NCBI RefSeq assembly: GCF_012972705.2
Contig: NZ_JABCSC020000001.1
Location: 620,001 to 684,000 of the forward strand
Direction of reading: 5' to 3'
Length of the DNA: 64,000 bases
Source of the DNA: Uliginosibacterium aquaticum
GTDB lineage: Bacteria > Pseudomonadota > Gammaproteobacteria > Burkholderiales > Rhodocyclaceae
Below the pieces are notes generated by a model, which ran no database searches, was not told the DNA's origin, and saw only the letters and a program-made list of their open reading frames with translations. Position numbers and translations under genes: made by a program. This document shows positions 1-8,972 of this stretch, one piece after another (within the stretch, counting starts at the first letter, position 1; the number at the start of each line of letters is the position of its first letter).

Positions 1-215
1 TTCTGCTGGCCCATCTCTTCGCAGCAGATCACCTTGCCGCTGTGCTTGCCTTGCGAGTTCAGCTTGAGGCGATCGAAGAAGTACTGCAGGCCTTGGTGCT
101 GCGGATAGTCGTCAGCTTCGCGCACCCAACCCTTGAGTTCGGCAGCGCCGGCGGCGAGCGAGCTGCAGGCGAGGGCTGCGGCGATCAGGATGCGGCGAAG
201 AGGTGCTGAGGTCAT
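1..215 (-). CDS. TRAP transporter solute-binding protein (DctP type), N-terminal part only
   Basis: Only the first 71 codons lie in the window; the gene runs off the left edge. The ATG is at 213-215 on the minus strand. Residues 1-25 form a Sec signal peptide ending near AAGAAE, so the product is predicted to be periplasmic. The mature start (ELKGWVREADDYP) and a later GKHSGKVICCEEMGQQ stretch fit the first strand and helix of DctP-type binding proteins, where a GxxSGKV...LG(D/Q)Q pattern is common. DctP proteins bind organic acids or sugar acids for a DctQM membrane pair, which would lie outside the window. The ligand cannot be told from this fragment. It could also be another periplasmic binding protein family. 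Confidence 0.65.
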   Translation of the reverse strand, partial: MTSAPLRRILIAAALACSSLAAGAAELKGWVREADDYPQHQGLQYFFDRLKLNSQGKHSGKVICCEEMGQQ

Positions 216-340
216 GCGGGACTCCTGGAGTCGTTGTGGTTCAGGCCTGCCCGGATGGGCGGACGCAGATATCCCGGAAGGATGCCGCTGCTAGCGCCGG
301 AGGGCAAGTCCGAGCGTCGTACGAATGCAACAAAATAGAG

Positions 341-1165
341 CTATTCGCCGCTCTGGAGCTGACGAATGCCATCTTGCAGAAGGCGTGCGGCGATGCTCAC
401 CGGGGCTGGCAGCTGGGGTAGGCGGTCCAGCGAAAACCATTGTGCATCCTCGATTTCATCGGCCTGGGGGGTGATTTCGCCACCGGCATAGTCGGCATGA
501 AACGCCAGCATCAGCGATTGTGGGAAGGGCCAGGGTTGGCTGGCGAACCAGCGGATGTTGGTGATGTAAATGCCGGTTTCTTCGAATACTTCACGGCTCA
601 GGCAGCCCTCCACACTCTCGCCTGCCTCAACGAAACCGGCCAGTGCGCTGTACATGCCGGGGCGAAAATGCGGCGAACGCGCCAGTAGCAGCTCCTTGCC
701 CTTGCGCACCAGGCACATCACGGCCGGTGCGATCTGCGGGTAGCTGCGGTGGGTGCATACCGTGCACAGCTTGGCAGGCTCGGCCGGATCGATCCGGGTG
801 GGCGCACCGCAGGCGCCGCAGAAGCGGCTGGCCCGATCCCAGCCGAGCAGGTGCTTGGCTCTTGCGGCCAGCATCCAGGTTTCATCGGCGATGAGGCCGA
901 AGGCAGCGCGCGGATTGACCGCCTGGACATCTTCCGGCAGCGCCAGCTCGGCCGGCCAGCGGCGTGCGCGACACGGCCGCCCGCCTAGCTGGCCGAGCAG
1001 AAAGTCGCTCTCTGGCGGAGGCAGAGCGGCCAGGGCGGCTGAAGCGGGCAGGGCGTGCTGGTGGCTCAGGAGCAGGTCCTCGCCGGCAAAGGCGAACTCG
1101 AAGGCTTCGCTGATTTCGCTCGGCGCGGCACTCAGATGGGGCAGGAAATCAGCGGGCCAATTCAC
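341..1165 (-). CDS. nudC: NADH pyrophosphatase / RNA de-NADding Nudix hydrolase
   Basis: NudC cleaves NAD(H) to NMN(H) and AMP and removes NAD caps from RNA 5' ends. The 274-residue protein shows the full family layout. A four-cysteine zinc knuckle is at C116, C119, C134 and C137. A Nudix box runs from G177 to I199 with the REVFEETG core. The diagnostic SQPWPFPQS motif lies just after it and separates NudC from other Nudix enzymes. The start is a GTG at 1165 with GGAG about 8 bases upstream. It is transcribed divergently from the patatin-like gene at 1266. Family assignment is secure. Confidence 0.95.
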   Translation of the reverse strand: MNWPADFLPHLSAAPSEISEAFEFAFAGEDLLLSHQHALPASAALAALPPPESDFLLGQLGGRPCRARRWPAELALPEDVQAVNPRAAFGLIADETWMLAARAKHLLGWDRASRFCGACGAPTRIDPAEPAKLCTVCTHRSYPQIAPAVMCLVRKGKELLLARSPHFRPGMYSALAGFVEAGESVEGCLSREVFEETGIYITNIRWFASQPWPFPQSLMLAFHADYAGGEITPQADEIEDAQWFSLDRLPQLPAPVSIAARLLQDGIRQLQSGE

Positions 1166-1265
1166 GCAGGGACTCCGGGAGGGCCGACATCGGGGCAGCT
1201 GTCAGCATGCTGCAATGGGGGCTCATTATGCTGCATCGACCCCCGCCTCTGCCCGGAGAAACAGC

Positions 1266-2324
1266 ATGGCCAACTCTCGCCGCACTCCTTCCCCCGCGTC
1301 TGCCGATACCGCCCGCACTGCACTGATCATCAGTGGCGGCGCGCCGAATGCGACCCTGGTCGCCGGTGCGCTGGTGGCCTTCCACGAACTGGGGCTCAAG
1401 TTCGATGTGATCTCCACGGCGGGGGCGGGCGCCTTGCTGGGCCTGATGTACTGCGCGCCAAAGAATGGCGATCCGGTCAGCACGCTGGCCGGGCTGAAGG
1501 AGATGGGCGTGGCTGATCCGCTCTACGAGGCCTTTCCGGTGAACTTCAAGGTCTTCAATAAGCCGGGCACGCTGGCCGATCTGTACCGCCGCGCGCTGGG
1601 TCTGAATCCCTTCATCCAGAAAATGATGGATTGGCCTGCCCAGACCCCGCTGGCCCAGCTGGTGAAAGACTCCAGTGCGCTGATGCTGGCTTCAGCCTGC
1701 CCCAGCGACCTCAATCCGGAGTCGCTGGGCTTGTGCGCACATGTACCGTTTGCCGAAACGATCATCGATTTCGCCGCCGTGCCGCAGATCACGCCGGATT
1801 TCTGCGTGAATGCCTTCAACCTGCGCACGCGCCAGATGGAAAACTTCCGCAAGGACAAACTTGGCCCGCCGCATCTGCAGGCAGCGTTGTCCTTCCCCTT
1901 CCTGTATCCACCTACCGAGCTGGATGGCGGGCTCTACATCGAAGGTGCTGCGCTGGATTGCCTGAACTTTCACGAGTTGTTGAGCCGCCATCCGCAGCTC
2001 GAAGAAGTGGTGGTGTTCGACATCCTCGGTGCAGATCGCTTGCTGCGTGCGCCCAAGAGTCTTTACGACGCCTGGGTGATGTCCATCCTCACCCCGCTGA
2101 TCGAGATTGCGCGGGACGATCTGAAAATCTTCGAAGCCACGCATCTGGGCAAGTACCCTCAGCTGCAGCGGCCACACCGCGTGCCGCTGATCGATGACAT
2201 CCCGGAAGCCGAATTGCCGGACGTGTTCGACTGGTCGCGCAGCAATCTCGAGCGTCTCTTCGACCTGGGCTTCGAATCGGCGGCGCGCTATGCACGCAGC
2301 CGGCTGGCGCATCTGGCCAGTTGA
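1266..2324 (+). CDS. Patatin-like protein with substituted catalytic serine
   Basis: This 352-residue protein has the outline of a bacterial patatin-like phospholipase. There is an oxyanion-type glycine patch (ISGGAPNA, residues 22-29), a strand followed by a nucleophile-elbow position (FDVISTAGAGALLGL, residues 46-60) and a DGG motif (D220-G222) where the dyad aspartate belongs. In active patatins the elbow reads GxSxG. Aligned on the conserved D-V-I and A-G-A-L flanks, the serine position is G53 here, encoded by GGG at 1422-1424. The protein is therefore probably not a lipase of the usual mechanism and may be a binding or scaffold protein. There is no signal peptide, so it is cytosolic. The ATG at 1266 is preferred over the long upstream extension because the extension overlaps nudC antisense and has no family similarity. 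Confidence 0.75.
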   Translation: MANSRRTPSPASADTARTALIISGGAPNATLVAGALVAFHELGLKFDVISTAGAGALLGLMYCAPKNGDPVSTLAGLKEMGVADPLYEAFPVNFKVFNKPGTLADLYRRALGLNPFIQKMMDWPAQTPLAQLVKDSSALMLASACPSDLNPESLGLCAHVPFAETIIDFAAVPQITPDFCVNAFNLRTRQMENFRKDKLGPPHLQAALSFPFLYPPTELDGGLYIEGAALDCLNFHELLSRHPQLEEVVVFDILGADRLLRAPKSLYDAWVMSILTPLIEIARDDLKIFEATHLGKYPQLQRPHRVPLIDDIPEAELPDVFDWSRSNLERLFDLGFESAARYARSRLAHLAS

Positions 2325-2483
2325 GGCATTCGTACGCGTATGGCGGGTGCGTTTGGTCACAATCTGCGCACGGTGTGTGCAGTCCGCCACAATTGTTATC
2401 GGATCTTGCCCGCCCGGCCCCTCAAGGGAGATCGCCCCACGCCGTAGAACCCGCATGAGAACAAGTTTTCCGGAGAGATGCGC

Positions 2484-3929
2484 GTGAGCGGAGCACAGGC
2501 GGGCGTTGAAGCATGGGTCAATCGCATCAAGGAACGGGACATGCCGGTCTTCGGCCGCACGGTGCAGGAAGTGCGCAGCGTGACCGAAGACGACATGGCC
2601 TCCACCGCGCGCCTCTCGCGCGCCATCCTGCAGGATGCGGCCCTCACCACCAAGGTGCTCAAGCTCTCCAACAGCGTGATGTTCAATCCGTCACGGCAGA
2701 GCGTGAACACCATCAGCCGGGCCATCGTGGTGCTCGGTTTCGATCTGGTCGGCAACATCGTCCTCTCCATCCAGCTCATCGACGCACTTCTCGCCAGTGG
2801 CATGCGCGAACGCGTGGTGGCCGAGATGGCACGCTGTTTCCACGCCGCGGTGCAGGCCCGCACGGCCGCTCGGGCGCGCAGCAGCAAGGCCGCCGAGGAA
2901 GTCTTCATTGCCACCCTGCTCGGGCGGGTGGGAGAGATGGCCTTCTGGTGTTTTGGCGGCGAGCAGGCCGAGCAGCTCGATGCCGCCATGAAGGCGCGCC
3001 CCGATGCCAAGCCCGAAGAGCTGCAGCTCGAAGTGCTGGGCTTTCGCCTCAATAGCCTCACCGCTGCGCTGGCACGCGACTGGCACCTTGGCCCGATGGT
3101 GATTGCGGCAGCCCAGCCGCCGGCCAATCCGGATGCCAACGAAAAAGCCATCATCCAGGGCTATCGCCTGGCTCATGCCGTCGAGGGGGGCTGGGAAACC
3201 CCCGCAGCGCGCGCTGCGCTGGCGGAATACGCCGACTACATCGGCCTGTCGCTCAAGGACATCACCGAGGAACTCACCGCCAATGCTGGGGAGGCCGCGC
3301 GCGTCGCCGCCCAGTTTGGCGCCGAAGAGGCTGCGCGCCTGATTCCGATGCCCAAGGGCGAGCTTGTCGATATCGATGCCGAAGTGGCCCAGATCAATGA
3401 TCCCGCGCCGGATCCGATGCTGCAGCTCAAGATTCTGCGTGACCTTTCGATGCTGCTGGCAGGCAACCCGAGTCTCAATGACGTGCTGCAACTGGTGCTC
3501 GAAGGCATCTATCGCGGGCTTGGCATGAGTCGGGCGGTGTTTGCCCTGCAGACGGCGGATCGTGCCAAGGTGGTGGGCAAGGTGGCGCTGGGGCGCGATG
3601 CGGACAAGCTTGCCGCCCATTTCGCGTTTCCGCTCGATCAGCGCCCCGGCGAAATCATCAATCTGCTGTTTGCCAAGTCCGCGCCGATCTGGCTCAAGGG
3701 CGAGCCGGCGGCCGGCCTCAAGCTGGACCGCCTCGAAGCCGTCACCGGCCAGCGTGACTGCATGCTCGCTCCCATCGTGGCCGCCGGTCGCGTGATCGGT
3801 TTCTTCTACGCTGACCGTGCGCCGGCCAATCCGCCTGACGATGAAACCTGGCAAGGCTTTCTCCATTTCGCCCAGCAGGCCAGCCTGAGCTTCCAGCATG
3901 TGGCCTCGCGCGGGGCGGTGAAGAAGTAG
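2484..3929 (+). CDS. HDOD domain signalling protein with C-terminal GAF domain
   Basis: The N-terminal ~200 residues match the HDOD domain (Pfam family named for HD-related output domain). Visible elements are the MPVFGRTVQEV start, the ILQDAALTTKVLKLSNS helix and the INTISRAI/VVLGFDLVGN segment. HDOD proteins lack the full HD metal site and act in signalling rather than hydrolysis. Residues from about 305 to the end look like a GAF domain (MLLAGNPSLNDVLQLVLEGI to GFFYADR). The start could be ATG 2478, but GGAGAG at 2472-2477 abuts that codon. GTG 2484 has normal spacing and is used here. It stands alone between convergent and unrelated neighbours. The GAF ligand is unknown. No partner can be named from the context. 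Confidence 0.85.
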   Translation: MSGAQAGVEAWVNRIKERDMPVFGRTVQEVRSVTEDDMASTARLSRAILQDAALTTKVLKLSNSVMFNPSRQSVNTISRAIVVLGFDLVGNIVLSIQLIDALLASGMRERVVAEMARCFHAAVQARTAARARSSKAAEEVFIATLLGRVGEMAFWCFGGEQAEQLDAAMKARPDAKPEELQLEVLGFRLNSLTAALARDWHLGPMVIAAAQPPANPDANEKAIIQGYRLAHAVEGGWETPAARAALAEYADYIGLSLKDITEELTANAGEAARVAAQFGAEEAARLIPMPKGELVDIDAEVAQINDPAPDPMLQLKILRDLSMLLAGNPSLNDVLQLVLEGIYRGLGMSRAVFALQTADRAKVVGKVALGRDADKLAAHFAFPLDQRPGEIINLLFAKSAPIWLKGEPAAGLKLDRLEAVTGQRDCMLAPIVAAGRVIGFFYADRAPANPPDDETWQGFLHFAQQASLSFQHVASRGAVKK

Positions 3930-4019
3930 CACCGCTGGGCCTTCGCCAAGAGGTGCGGTGCACCCGGCGTCCGATGCCGTAAAATCCGCGCTTCCCTCTA
4001 AGCACCCCAAGGAAGCGCC

Positions 4020-5258
4020 ATGTCCGTGAACCTGCCATTGCCTGTTGCCGATCAACTCCTGCCGGTCGCCGGCGTGCGCCTGGGCACGGCCGAAGCGGCA
4101 ATCCGCAAGCTCAACCGCCGCGATCTTTCTCTGATCGAACTCGCGCCGGGCAGCCGCGTGGCCGGTGTGTTCACCCAGAACCGTTTCTGTGCTGCGCCGG
4201 TCACGGTGTGCAAGGAGCACCTGGCTTCCGGCTCGATCCGTGCGCTGGTCATCAACACCGGTATTGCGAATGCCGGCACTGGCGAACTGGGGATTGCCAA
4301 TGCGCGCGCATCCTGTGACGCGGTGGCCGCTGCGCTGGGCGTGAGTGCCCGTGAAGTACTGCCTTTCTCCACCGGCGTGATTCTTGAACACCTCACCGTC
4401 GACAAGCTCATCGCGGGTCTGCCTGCTGCCAAGGCCGCACTCAAGGCGGACGGCTGGTATGAGGCCTGCCACGCCATCATGACCACCGACACCCAGCCCA
4501 AGTGCGCTTCGCGCCAACTGCAAATCGGCGGCAAGACGGTGACCCTCACCGGCATGAGCAAGGGCGCCGGCATGATCAAGCCGAACATGGCCACCATGCT
4601 TGGCTTCCTCGCCACCGATGCGGATGTCGCCCAGCCGCTGCTCGAGGCGCTGGTCAAGGAAGCTGCGGATCTCTCGTTCAACAGCATCACCGTCGATGGC
4701 GATACGTCCACCAACGACAGCTTCATTCTGATTGCCACCGGCGCTTCCGGCGCCCCGGCCATCACCGATGCCGCTTCAGCCGACTACAAAGCCCTGCGCG
4801 ACGCGGTGGTCGATCTGTCGATCTGGCTGGCGCAGGCCATCGTGCGTGACGGCGAAGGCGCTACCAAGTTCATGAGCATCGTCATCGAAGGTGGCAAAAG
4901 CCGCGACGAGTGCCGCCAGATCGCCTACGCCGTGGCCCACTCGCCGTTGGTGAAAACCGCCTTCTTCGCCTCCGACCCCAACCTCGGCCGCATCCTCGCT
5001 GCCATTGGCTATGCCGGTGTGCTGGATCTGGATGTGAGCAAACTCCGCGTGTGGCTGGGTGATGGCAAAGAAGATGTTCTGGTGGCAGAAAAGGGCGGGC
5101 GTGCCGCGAGCTATGTTGAGGAGGCTGGTGCGCGCATCATGAAAAACGCCGAGATCACTGTGCGCGCCGATCTTGCCCGCGGCGATGCTTCTGCCACGGT
5201 ATGGACCTGCGACTTCTCGTATGACTACGTCAAGATCAATGCGGATTACCGCTCGTGA
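4020..5258 (+). CDS. argJ: Bifunctional glutamate N-acetyltransferase / amino-acid acetyltransferase (ornithine acetyltransferase)
   Basis: ArgJ transfers the acetyl group from N-acetylornithine to glutamate in the cyclic arginine pathway; some versions also acetylate glutamate from acetyl-CoA. The 412-residue length is normal. The autocleavage site that creates the alpha and beta chains is visible in [13 protein letters not shown], with cleavage between A191 and T192; T192 becomes the catalytic nucleophile. STNDSF and the C-terminal [15 protein letters not shown] are also typical. AAGGAAG lies a few bases upstream of the ATG. The gene ends at a strong bidirectional terminator. Confidence 0.96.
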   Translation: MSVNLPLPVADQLLPVAGVRLGTAEAAIRKLNRRDLSLIELAPGSRVAGVFTQNRFCAAPVTVCKEHLASGSIRALVINTGIANAGTGELGIANARASCDAVAAALGVSAREVLPFSTGVILEHLTVDKLIAGLPAAKAALKADGWYEACHAIMTTDTQPKCASRQLQIGGKTVTLTGMSKGAGMIKPNMATMLGFLATDADVAQPLLEALVKEAADLSFNSITVDGDTSTNDSFILIATGASGAPAITDAASADYKALRDAVVDLSIWLAQAIVRDGEGATKFMSIVIEGGKSRDECRQIAYAVAHSPLVKTAFFASDPNLGRILAAIGYAGVLDLDVSKLRVWLGDGKEDVLVAEKGGRAASYVEEAGARIMKNAEITVRADLARGDASATVWTCDFSYDYVKINADYRS

Positions 5259-5270
5259 TTTTCGCCTGAC

Positions 5271-5320
5271 CTCAGGCAACAAAAAGCCCGCTATGCAGAG
5301 CGGGCTTTTTGTTGCCTGAG
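5271..5320. terminator. Perfect 22-bp inverted repeat, bidirectional terminator after argJ
   Basis: The arms 5271-5292 and 5299-5320 are exact reverse complements with a six-base loop (ATGCAG). Each arm contains an A5/T5 tract next to a GC-rich AGCGGGC core, so it works as an intrinsic terminator in both directions. It sits between the convergent argJ and the minus-strand gene ending at 5350. Confidence 0.93.
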
Positions 5321-5349
5321 CTTTCGCCGTGTCAGGCATTGCGTGCGGC

Positions 5350-6054
5350 TCAAAGCCGGTTTTTGGTCGTCACTGCGGTGACGGTCTGTAGCCACCCTTC
5401 AAACAGTTTTCCGAAAGGATCCCGTGCAAGGTATTCGTGTTCGAGCACGAGATGCAGGTCCTTCGAATACACACGGCGCTCGCGCGTATAGGGTACGGCC
5501 CCTTCGCAAACCTGAAGATAGGTTTTCCCCTCGATATCCACAACCGTCACAGGCAGGCGGACGACTTGGCCGTTGATGCTTACGTCACGCTCGCTGGCCG
5601 ACGATCTGGCTTTGAATTCGCCATCAAATCGGCACACATAGGCGCTTTCGTTGGAGGCCGGGCTTTCCCAATGGTTTTCGAAGGACCACTTCATGCCGGG
5701 CTTGAGTTCTGTTTTCGGCATCCAGTGTTCCACAGCGTCTGCCGGGATCGCTCTGCGTTCTCCCGTTTTGCTGATGGAGGCAATGACGGCGAGCTTCTTG
5801 TCCAGGACTTCAGCCGAACCATTCCCGTAGCGCAACAGAATCTCGCTAGCGGAGTCGGATTCGATGGCGTAGGAATAGGTCAGGGTGCGATTTTCAAGAA
5901 CGGGCTCGGAGCCGGGAGCGTCCTGCACATATTTCCTGAAGGCGTTGCTGACCTGATCGCCGCTTTGCAAAGGGTCGGGCTTGCTGGGGGCTGGATCGGC
6001 CCAGACAGATGTACTCAGAATGCTCAGTGCGAGCACTGAAATAAGCCCCTTCAT
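5350..6054 (-). CDS. Secreted protein of unknown function, paralogue of the gene at 6375-7100
   Basis: I do not recognise this 234-residue family. Residues 1-19 are a clear Sec signal peptide (cleavage after SVWA), so the product is probably periplasmic. The mature protein has two cysteines that could form a disulphide and is rich in short strand-like segments. It shares colinear blocks with the upstream neighbour: HWMP-TELKPGMKWSF, RLPV-VV and VYSKDL-LVLEH. The two genes are in tandem and separated by 320 bases, which points to a local duplication that has since diverged. A lipid- or polymer-binding beta-rich fold is possible but not shown. Confidence 0.8.
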   Translation of the reverse strand: MKGLISVLALSILSTSVWADPAPSKPDPLQSGDQVSNAFRKYVQDAPGSEPVLENRTLTYSYAIESDSASEILLRYGNGSAEVLDKKLAVIASISKTGERRAIPADAVEHWMPKTELKPGMKWSFENHWESPASNESAYVCRFDGEFKARSSASERDVSINGQVVRLPVTVVDIEGKTYLQVCEGAVPYTRERRVYSKDLHLVLEHEYLARDPFGKLFEGWLQTVTAVTTKNRL

Positions 6055-6374
6055 GCATGTCCCCTTGAATCATTTATTGGATTGAGCCGCGAATCATAGT
6101 TCAGTGCAGCGGACATGCAGGGCGCGGCACTATTTTTCCGGTTGGCTTCTGTTGTACTGATGCCGATTGCCTCCGGAGTCCCCGGCGAGCGTGCACACAC
6201 CGTGCGGGGGAGCGGTCCGTGCAGGAGATGATGACGATCGTGTTCAATGAGGCAGACGGCGCGCCAGATCCGGCATGTCGAGCTGCCTGACGGAACGGGA
6301 TTGTTGGCACTTGGGGCAGGGCCTCTGGTGCCGGGGACATGGCGCAGGGATGCGACTCCCTGTGGAAGGACTTG
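6055..6374. other. Intergenic spacer between tandem paralogues
   Basis: This 320-base stretch has no open frame that resembles a protein and no clear terminator. It presumably carries the promoter of the gene starting at 6054. I see no repeat or RNA structure I can support. Confidence 0.5.
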
Positions 6375-7100
6375 TCAGGGAGCAGGCGTGAGCAAGGCAA
6401 CTTTCTTGCCGGTCGAGATGGATGTGATGCTCAGCAGCTGGCTGGAGCCGAGCAATTTGCCATAAGAGCTCAGACTCAGTGAGCTGTGTTCCAGTACAAG
6501 GTCCAGGTCCTTGGAGTAGACATAGCGCTCTTCCCTGTCGGAGCCTGATCCGACGCAGTTTCGGATATTCACCCTGCCACGCACCTCGACCACGATGACG
6601 GGCAGGCGGACGATGCTGCCGTTGATGTTCTGGTCGCGTTCGTCCGCAGAGGACACCGCGTCATACTCGCCAAACCACTGGCACATTTTGGTGGAGTTCG
6701 AGGCCACCTGTTCATGGCGTTCAGAGAATGACCACTTCATGCCCGGCTTGAGTTCTGTGGTGGGCATCCAGTGCTTTACCGTCTCGGGGTCAATATCCTT
6801 GCGCTCCCCGTTCTTGTTGATCGTGGCGATCAGTGCGAGATCCTTTCCGAGGATCTCTGCAGCACCGTTTCTGCTGCGTAGTACGCGTTCGTCGCCGGCG
6901 CCTGACTCGATGGTGTACGACGTGGAGGAGATCTTTTCCTCCAGCACGGGCTTTGATGTGGGGGTTTCCTGGGTGTATTTCTGCAGGCTGCGGGTGATCC
7001 GGTCGCCATTCCGGATCGTGCTGACAGGCGCCGTGCCATCGGCGGCGCAGGCATTGGCGCACAGCAGGCTCAGTGCGATTGCAGGGACCAACAGTTTCAT
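6375..7100 (-). CDS. Secreted protein of unknown function, paralogue of the gene at 5350-6054
   Basis: A 241-residue protein with a Sec signal peptide (residues 1-19, ending CANACAA) and no recognised domain. The central block HWMPTTELKPGMKWSF, the RLPVIVVEV strand and the YVYSKDLDLVLEH segment match the downstream copy closely, while the termini differ. Both have a GDxx(S/T)xxxxKY(V/T)Q stretch just after the signal. Length, order of blocks and two to three cysteines are conserved, so the pair is a tandem duplication. The upstream region 7101-7461 is shared with a divergent EAL/HDOD gene, but no functional link is shown. Confidence 0.8.
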   Translation of the reverse strand: MKLLVPAIALSLLCANACAADGTAPVSTIRNGDRITRSLQKYTQETPTSKPVLEEKISSTSYTIESGAGDERVLRSRNGAAEILGKDLALIATINKNGERKDIDPETVKHWMPTTELKPGMKWSFSERHEQVASNSTKMCQWFGEYDAVSSADERDQNINGSIVRLPVIVVEVRGRVNIRNCVGSGSDREERYVYSKDLDLVLEHSSLSLSSYGKLLGSSQLLSITSISTGKKVALLTPAP

Positions 7101-7461
7101 TACGAGCTCCGTGAGTTGATCGGGGAAAATTCCCTTGGCGATGTTATGCCTTAACCATTTTTCTGACGGTGCATGCTTCCCGTTGGTTTGATCATTCAGG
7201 CTGACTTCTTACCCTGCGGTGGCTGCGGCTGCTGTTCGACGCGCTCCAGGGGCGCGTCGAGGCTGCCCCGGCAGTCCGTAGAAATTTCCGGTTTCCGGCG
7301 CATCTTCCGCATGCTGAGGGTGTTGCTCCGCCCGCGCTGCGGCTATGCTGCGAGACTTGCTGAAAACGTAGCGGCAGGATCGGCAGTGCATTCCTATTCT
7401 GGTAGGGACGTGGAGTGCTTCTGCGCGCAGGCCGATGCTTCATTCATGAGATGGTTCTAGC
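7101..7461. other. Divergent intergenic region, 361 bases
   Basis: It lies between the minus-strand secreted protein (start 7100) and the plus-strand EAL/HDOD gene (start 7462), so it should hold both promoters. No convincing sigma-70 pair, operator palindrome or small gene was found by eye. Confidence 0.4.
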
Positions 7462-8907
7462 ATGTCCTTGAGACAGAAATTGCTGCAGTGTTTCGGTCGC
7501 TGGATCGGGCGCGGCACGGCTGCGGTCGCTGCGCCTCAGCCTGTGTCGTCCGGCCGGCGCCGTGAGGCGGAGGAGTTTGCCCAGCTCAATCGTCTTGCCC
7601 CGCGCAAGGATGCACCGGATACCCACAATGCCTTCGTGCGCCGCGAGGCGATCCTGTCGCGCGGCGGGCGCATCGCCGGCTATGAATTCTCCTTGCTGAC
7701 CAGCATGCAGGCCCGCATGAACCAGGAGCAGGAGCTCACTCGCCAGGCGTATGACGCGGCGCTGCTGACCCGGATGGCACTACAGGGCGTCCAGTCCTTG
7801 CTCGGTCGGCGCCTGGCCTTCATTCAGGTGGCGGTGGAGTCGCTCAGCAACTTGCGGATCAGCCAGTTGCCGCCGCAGAACACCGTGCTGGTGGTGCATC
7901 TGGGCGCACACACGACGGAGCTCGAGAGCCTGCCGGCACGTTTTGCACGGCTCAAGGAAGAGGGCTTTCTGGTGGGCCTGATGGCGGATGAGGATTTCGA
8001 CATGGCAGGTCCGCTGCTGGAGCAAGTGGACTTCATCCAGATCGATGTCACCGCTTTCAACGGCATTGACCTGCGCACCGCAACGCGCGCTCTGCGCGCC
8101 GTGGCGAGACCGGGGGGGCGAGCATTGCGACTGGTGGCGCGCAATGTGCAGAGCCACGACGATTATCAGTTCTGCAGCAAATGCGGCTTCGATTTTTTCC
8201 AGGGAGCCTTCATCTCCAGTCGCGAGAGCCTGCGGCCGAGCAGCGCCAAGATCAACCGCATGGTCTTGCTGCCGATCCTGAACATGGTGATGAGCGACCG
8301 GAGTTTCGGCGAAATCGCGGACCAGCTCTCCCGCGAGCCGACCATGAGTTACAAGCTGTTGCGCTACCTGAACTCGGCGGCTATGGGCCTGCAGAAGCCG
8401 ATCGATAATCTGACCGAGGCGCTTGTGCTGATCGGGCGGGAGAAGTTTTACCGTTGGACGTCACTGCTGCTCTTCGATTTCGCCGAGCCGGATTATCAGC
8501 AGCGCTTGCTGGCCGAACGAGCCCTCACGCGTGGACGTACGCTCGAGCTGATGGCTGGCAAGGGCCTGATTCCGGAGGATGCCGGCAAGCTCTTCCTGGT
8601 GGGGCTGTTTTCTCTGCTTGACGAGGCGCTCGGGCGATCGCTGCCGGAGTTGCTGGCGCAGGCGGCGCTGCCGGAGGTCGTGCGTGATGCGCTGCTGGGC
8701 AAGCCGGGTCCGTATGCGGATGCGCTGAACCTGGTGGTGCTGGGGGAGGCTAATTCGAGTACCCGCCTAGTGCAGATCGCTGAGACCGTGCAGCGTTGTG
8801 GCATTGATTACACCGATTTCCTGCCGGCGGCGGCGCAGGCGCTGGTATGGGCCAACCAGATGCTGGCTGGAGAGGGGACGGAGGCGGTAGAGGGCGACTC
8901 GCTCTGA
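7462..8907 (+). CDS. YuxH-type protein: degenerate EAL domain fused to HDOD
   Basis: The 481-residue protein has an N-terminal EAL-like half (about residues 50-255) and a C-terminal HDOD half (about 265-420). In the EAL half the signature glutamate region reads GYEFSL instead of (x)EALxR, and IQIDVTAFNG and CGFDFFQGAFIS mark later strands of the barrel. Loss of the EAL consensus suggests it no longer hydrolyses c-di-GMP and may only bind it. HDOD hallmarks are ILNMVMSDRSFGEIADQL and LSYKLL-like MSYKLLRYLNSA. This is the known YuxH architecture. It has no signal or membrane segment. It is the second HDOD gene within 5 kb. The ATG is taken from the first in-frame position. Confidence 0.85.
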   Translation: MSLRQKLLQCFGRWIGRGTAAVAAPQPVSSGRRREAEEFAQLNRLAPRKDAPDTHNAFVRREAILSRGGRIAGYEFSLLTSMQARMNQEQELTRQAYDAALLTRMALQGVQSLLGRRLAFIQVAVESLSNLRISQLPPQNTVLVVHLGAHTTELESLPARFARLKEEGFLVGLMADEDFDMAGPLLEQVDFIQIDVTAFNGIDLRTATRALRAVARPGGRALRLVARNVQSHDDYQFCSKCGFDFFQGAFISSRESLRPSSAKINRMVLLPILNMVMSDRSFGEIADQLSREPTMSYKLLRYLNSAAMGLQKPIDNLTEALVLIGREKFYRWTSLLLFDFAEPDYQQRLLAERALTRGRTLELMAGKGLIPEDAGKLFLVGLFSLLDEALGRSLPELLAQAALPEVVRDALLGKPGPYADALNLVVLGEANSSTRLVQIAETVQRCGIDYTDFLPAAAQALVWANQMLAGEGTEAVEGDSL

Positions 8908-8972
8908 GCGCCTGTTGTGATGGTGCTTCAGGCTTTCGTTTGTTCCGCATGCGCAGGCCACGGAGAAGAGAG

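Noticed and set aside
753-1265. Upstream extension of the patatin-like gene to position 753
   Set aside because: It lies antisense to the well-supported nudC and encodes arginine- and serine-rich sequence with no family match. ATG 1266 begins the conserved part.
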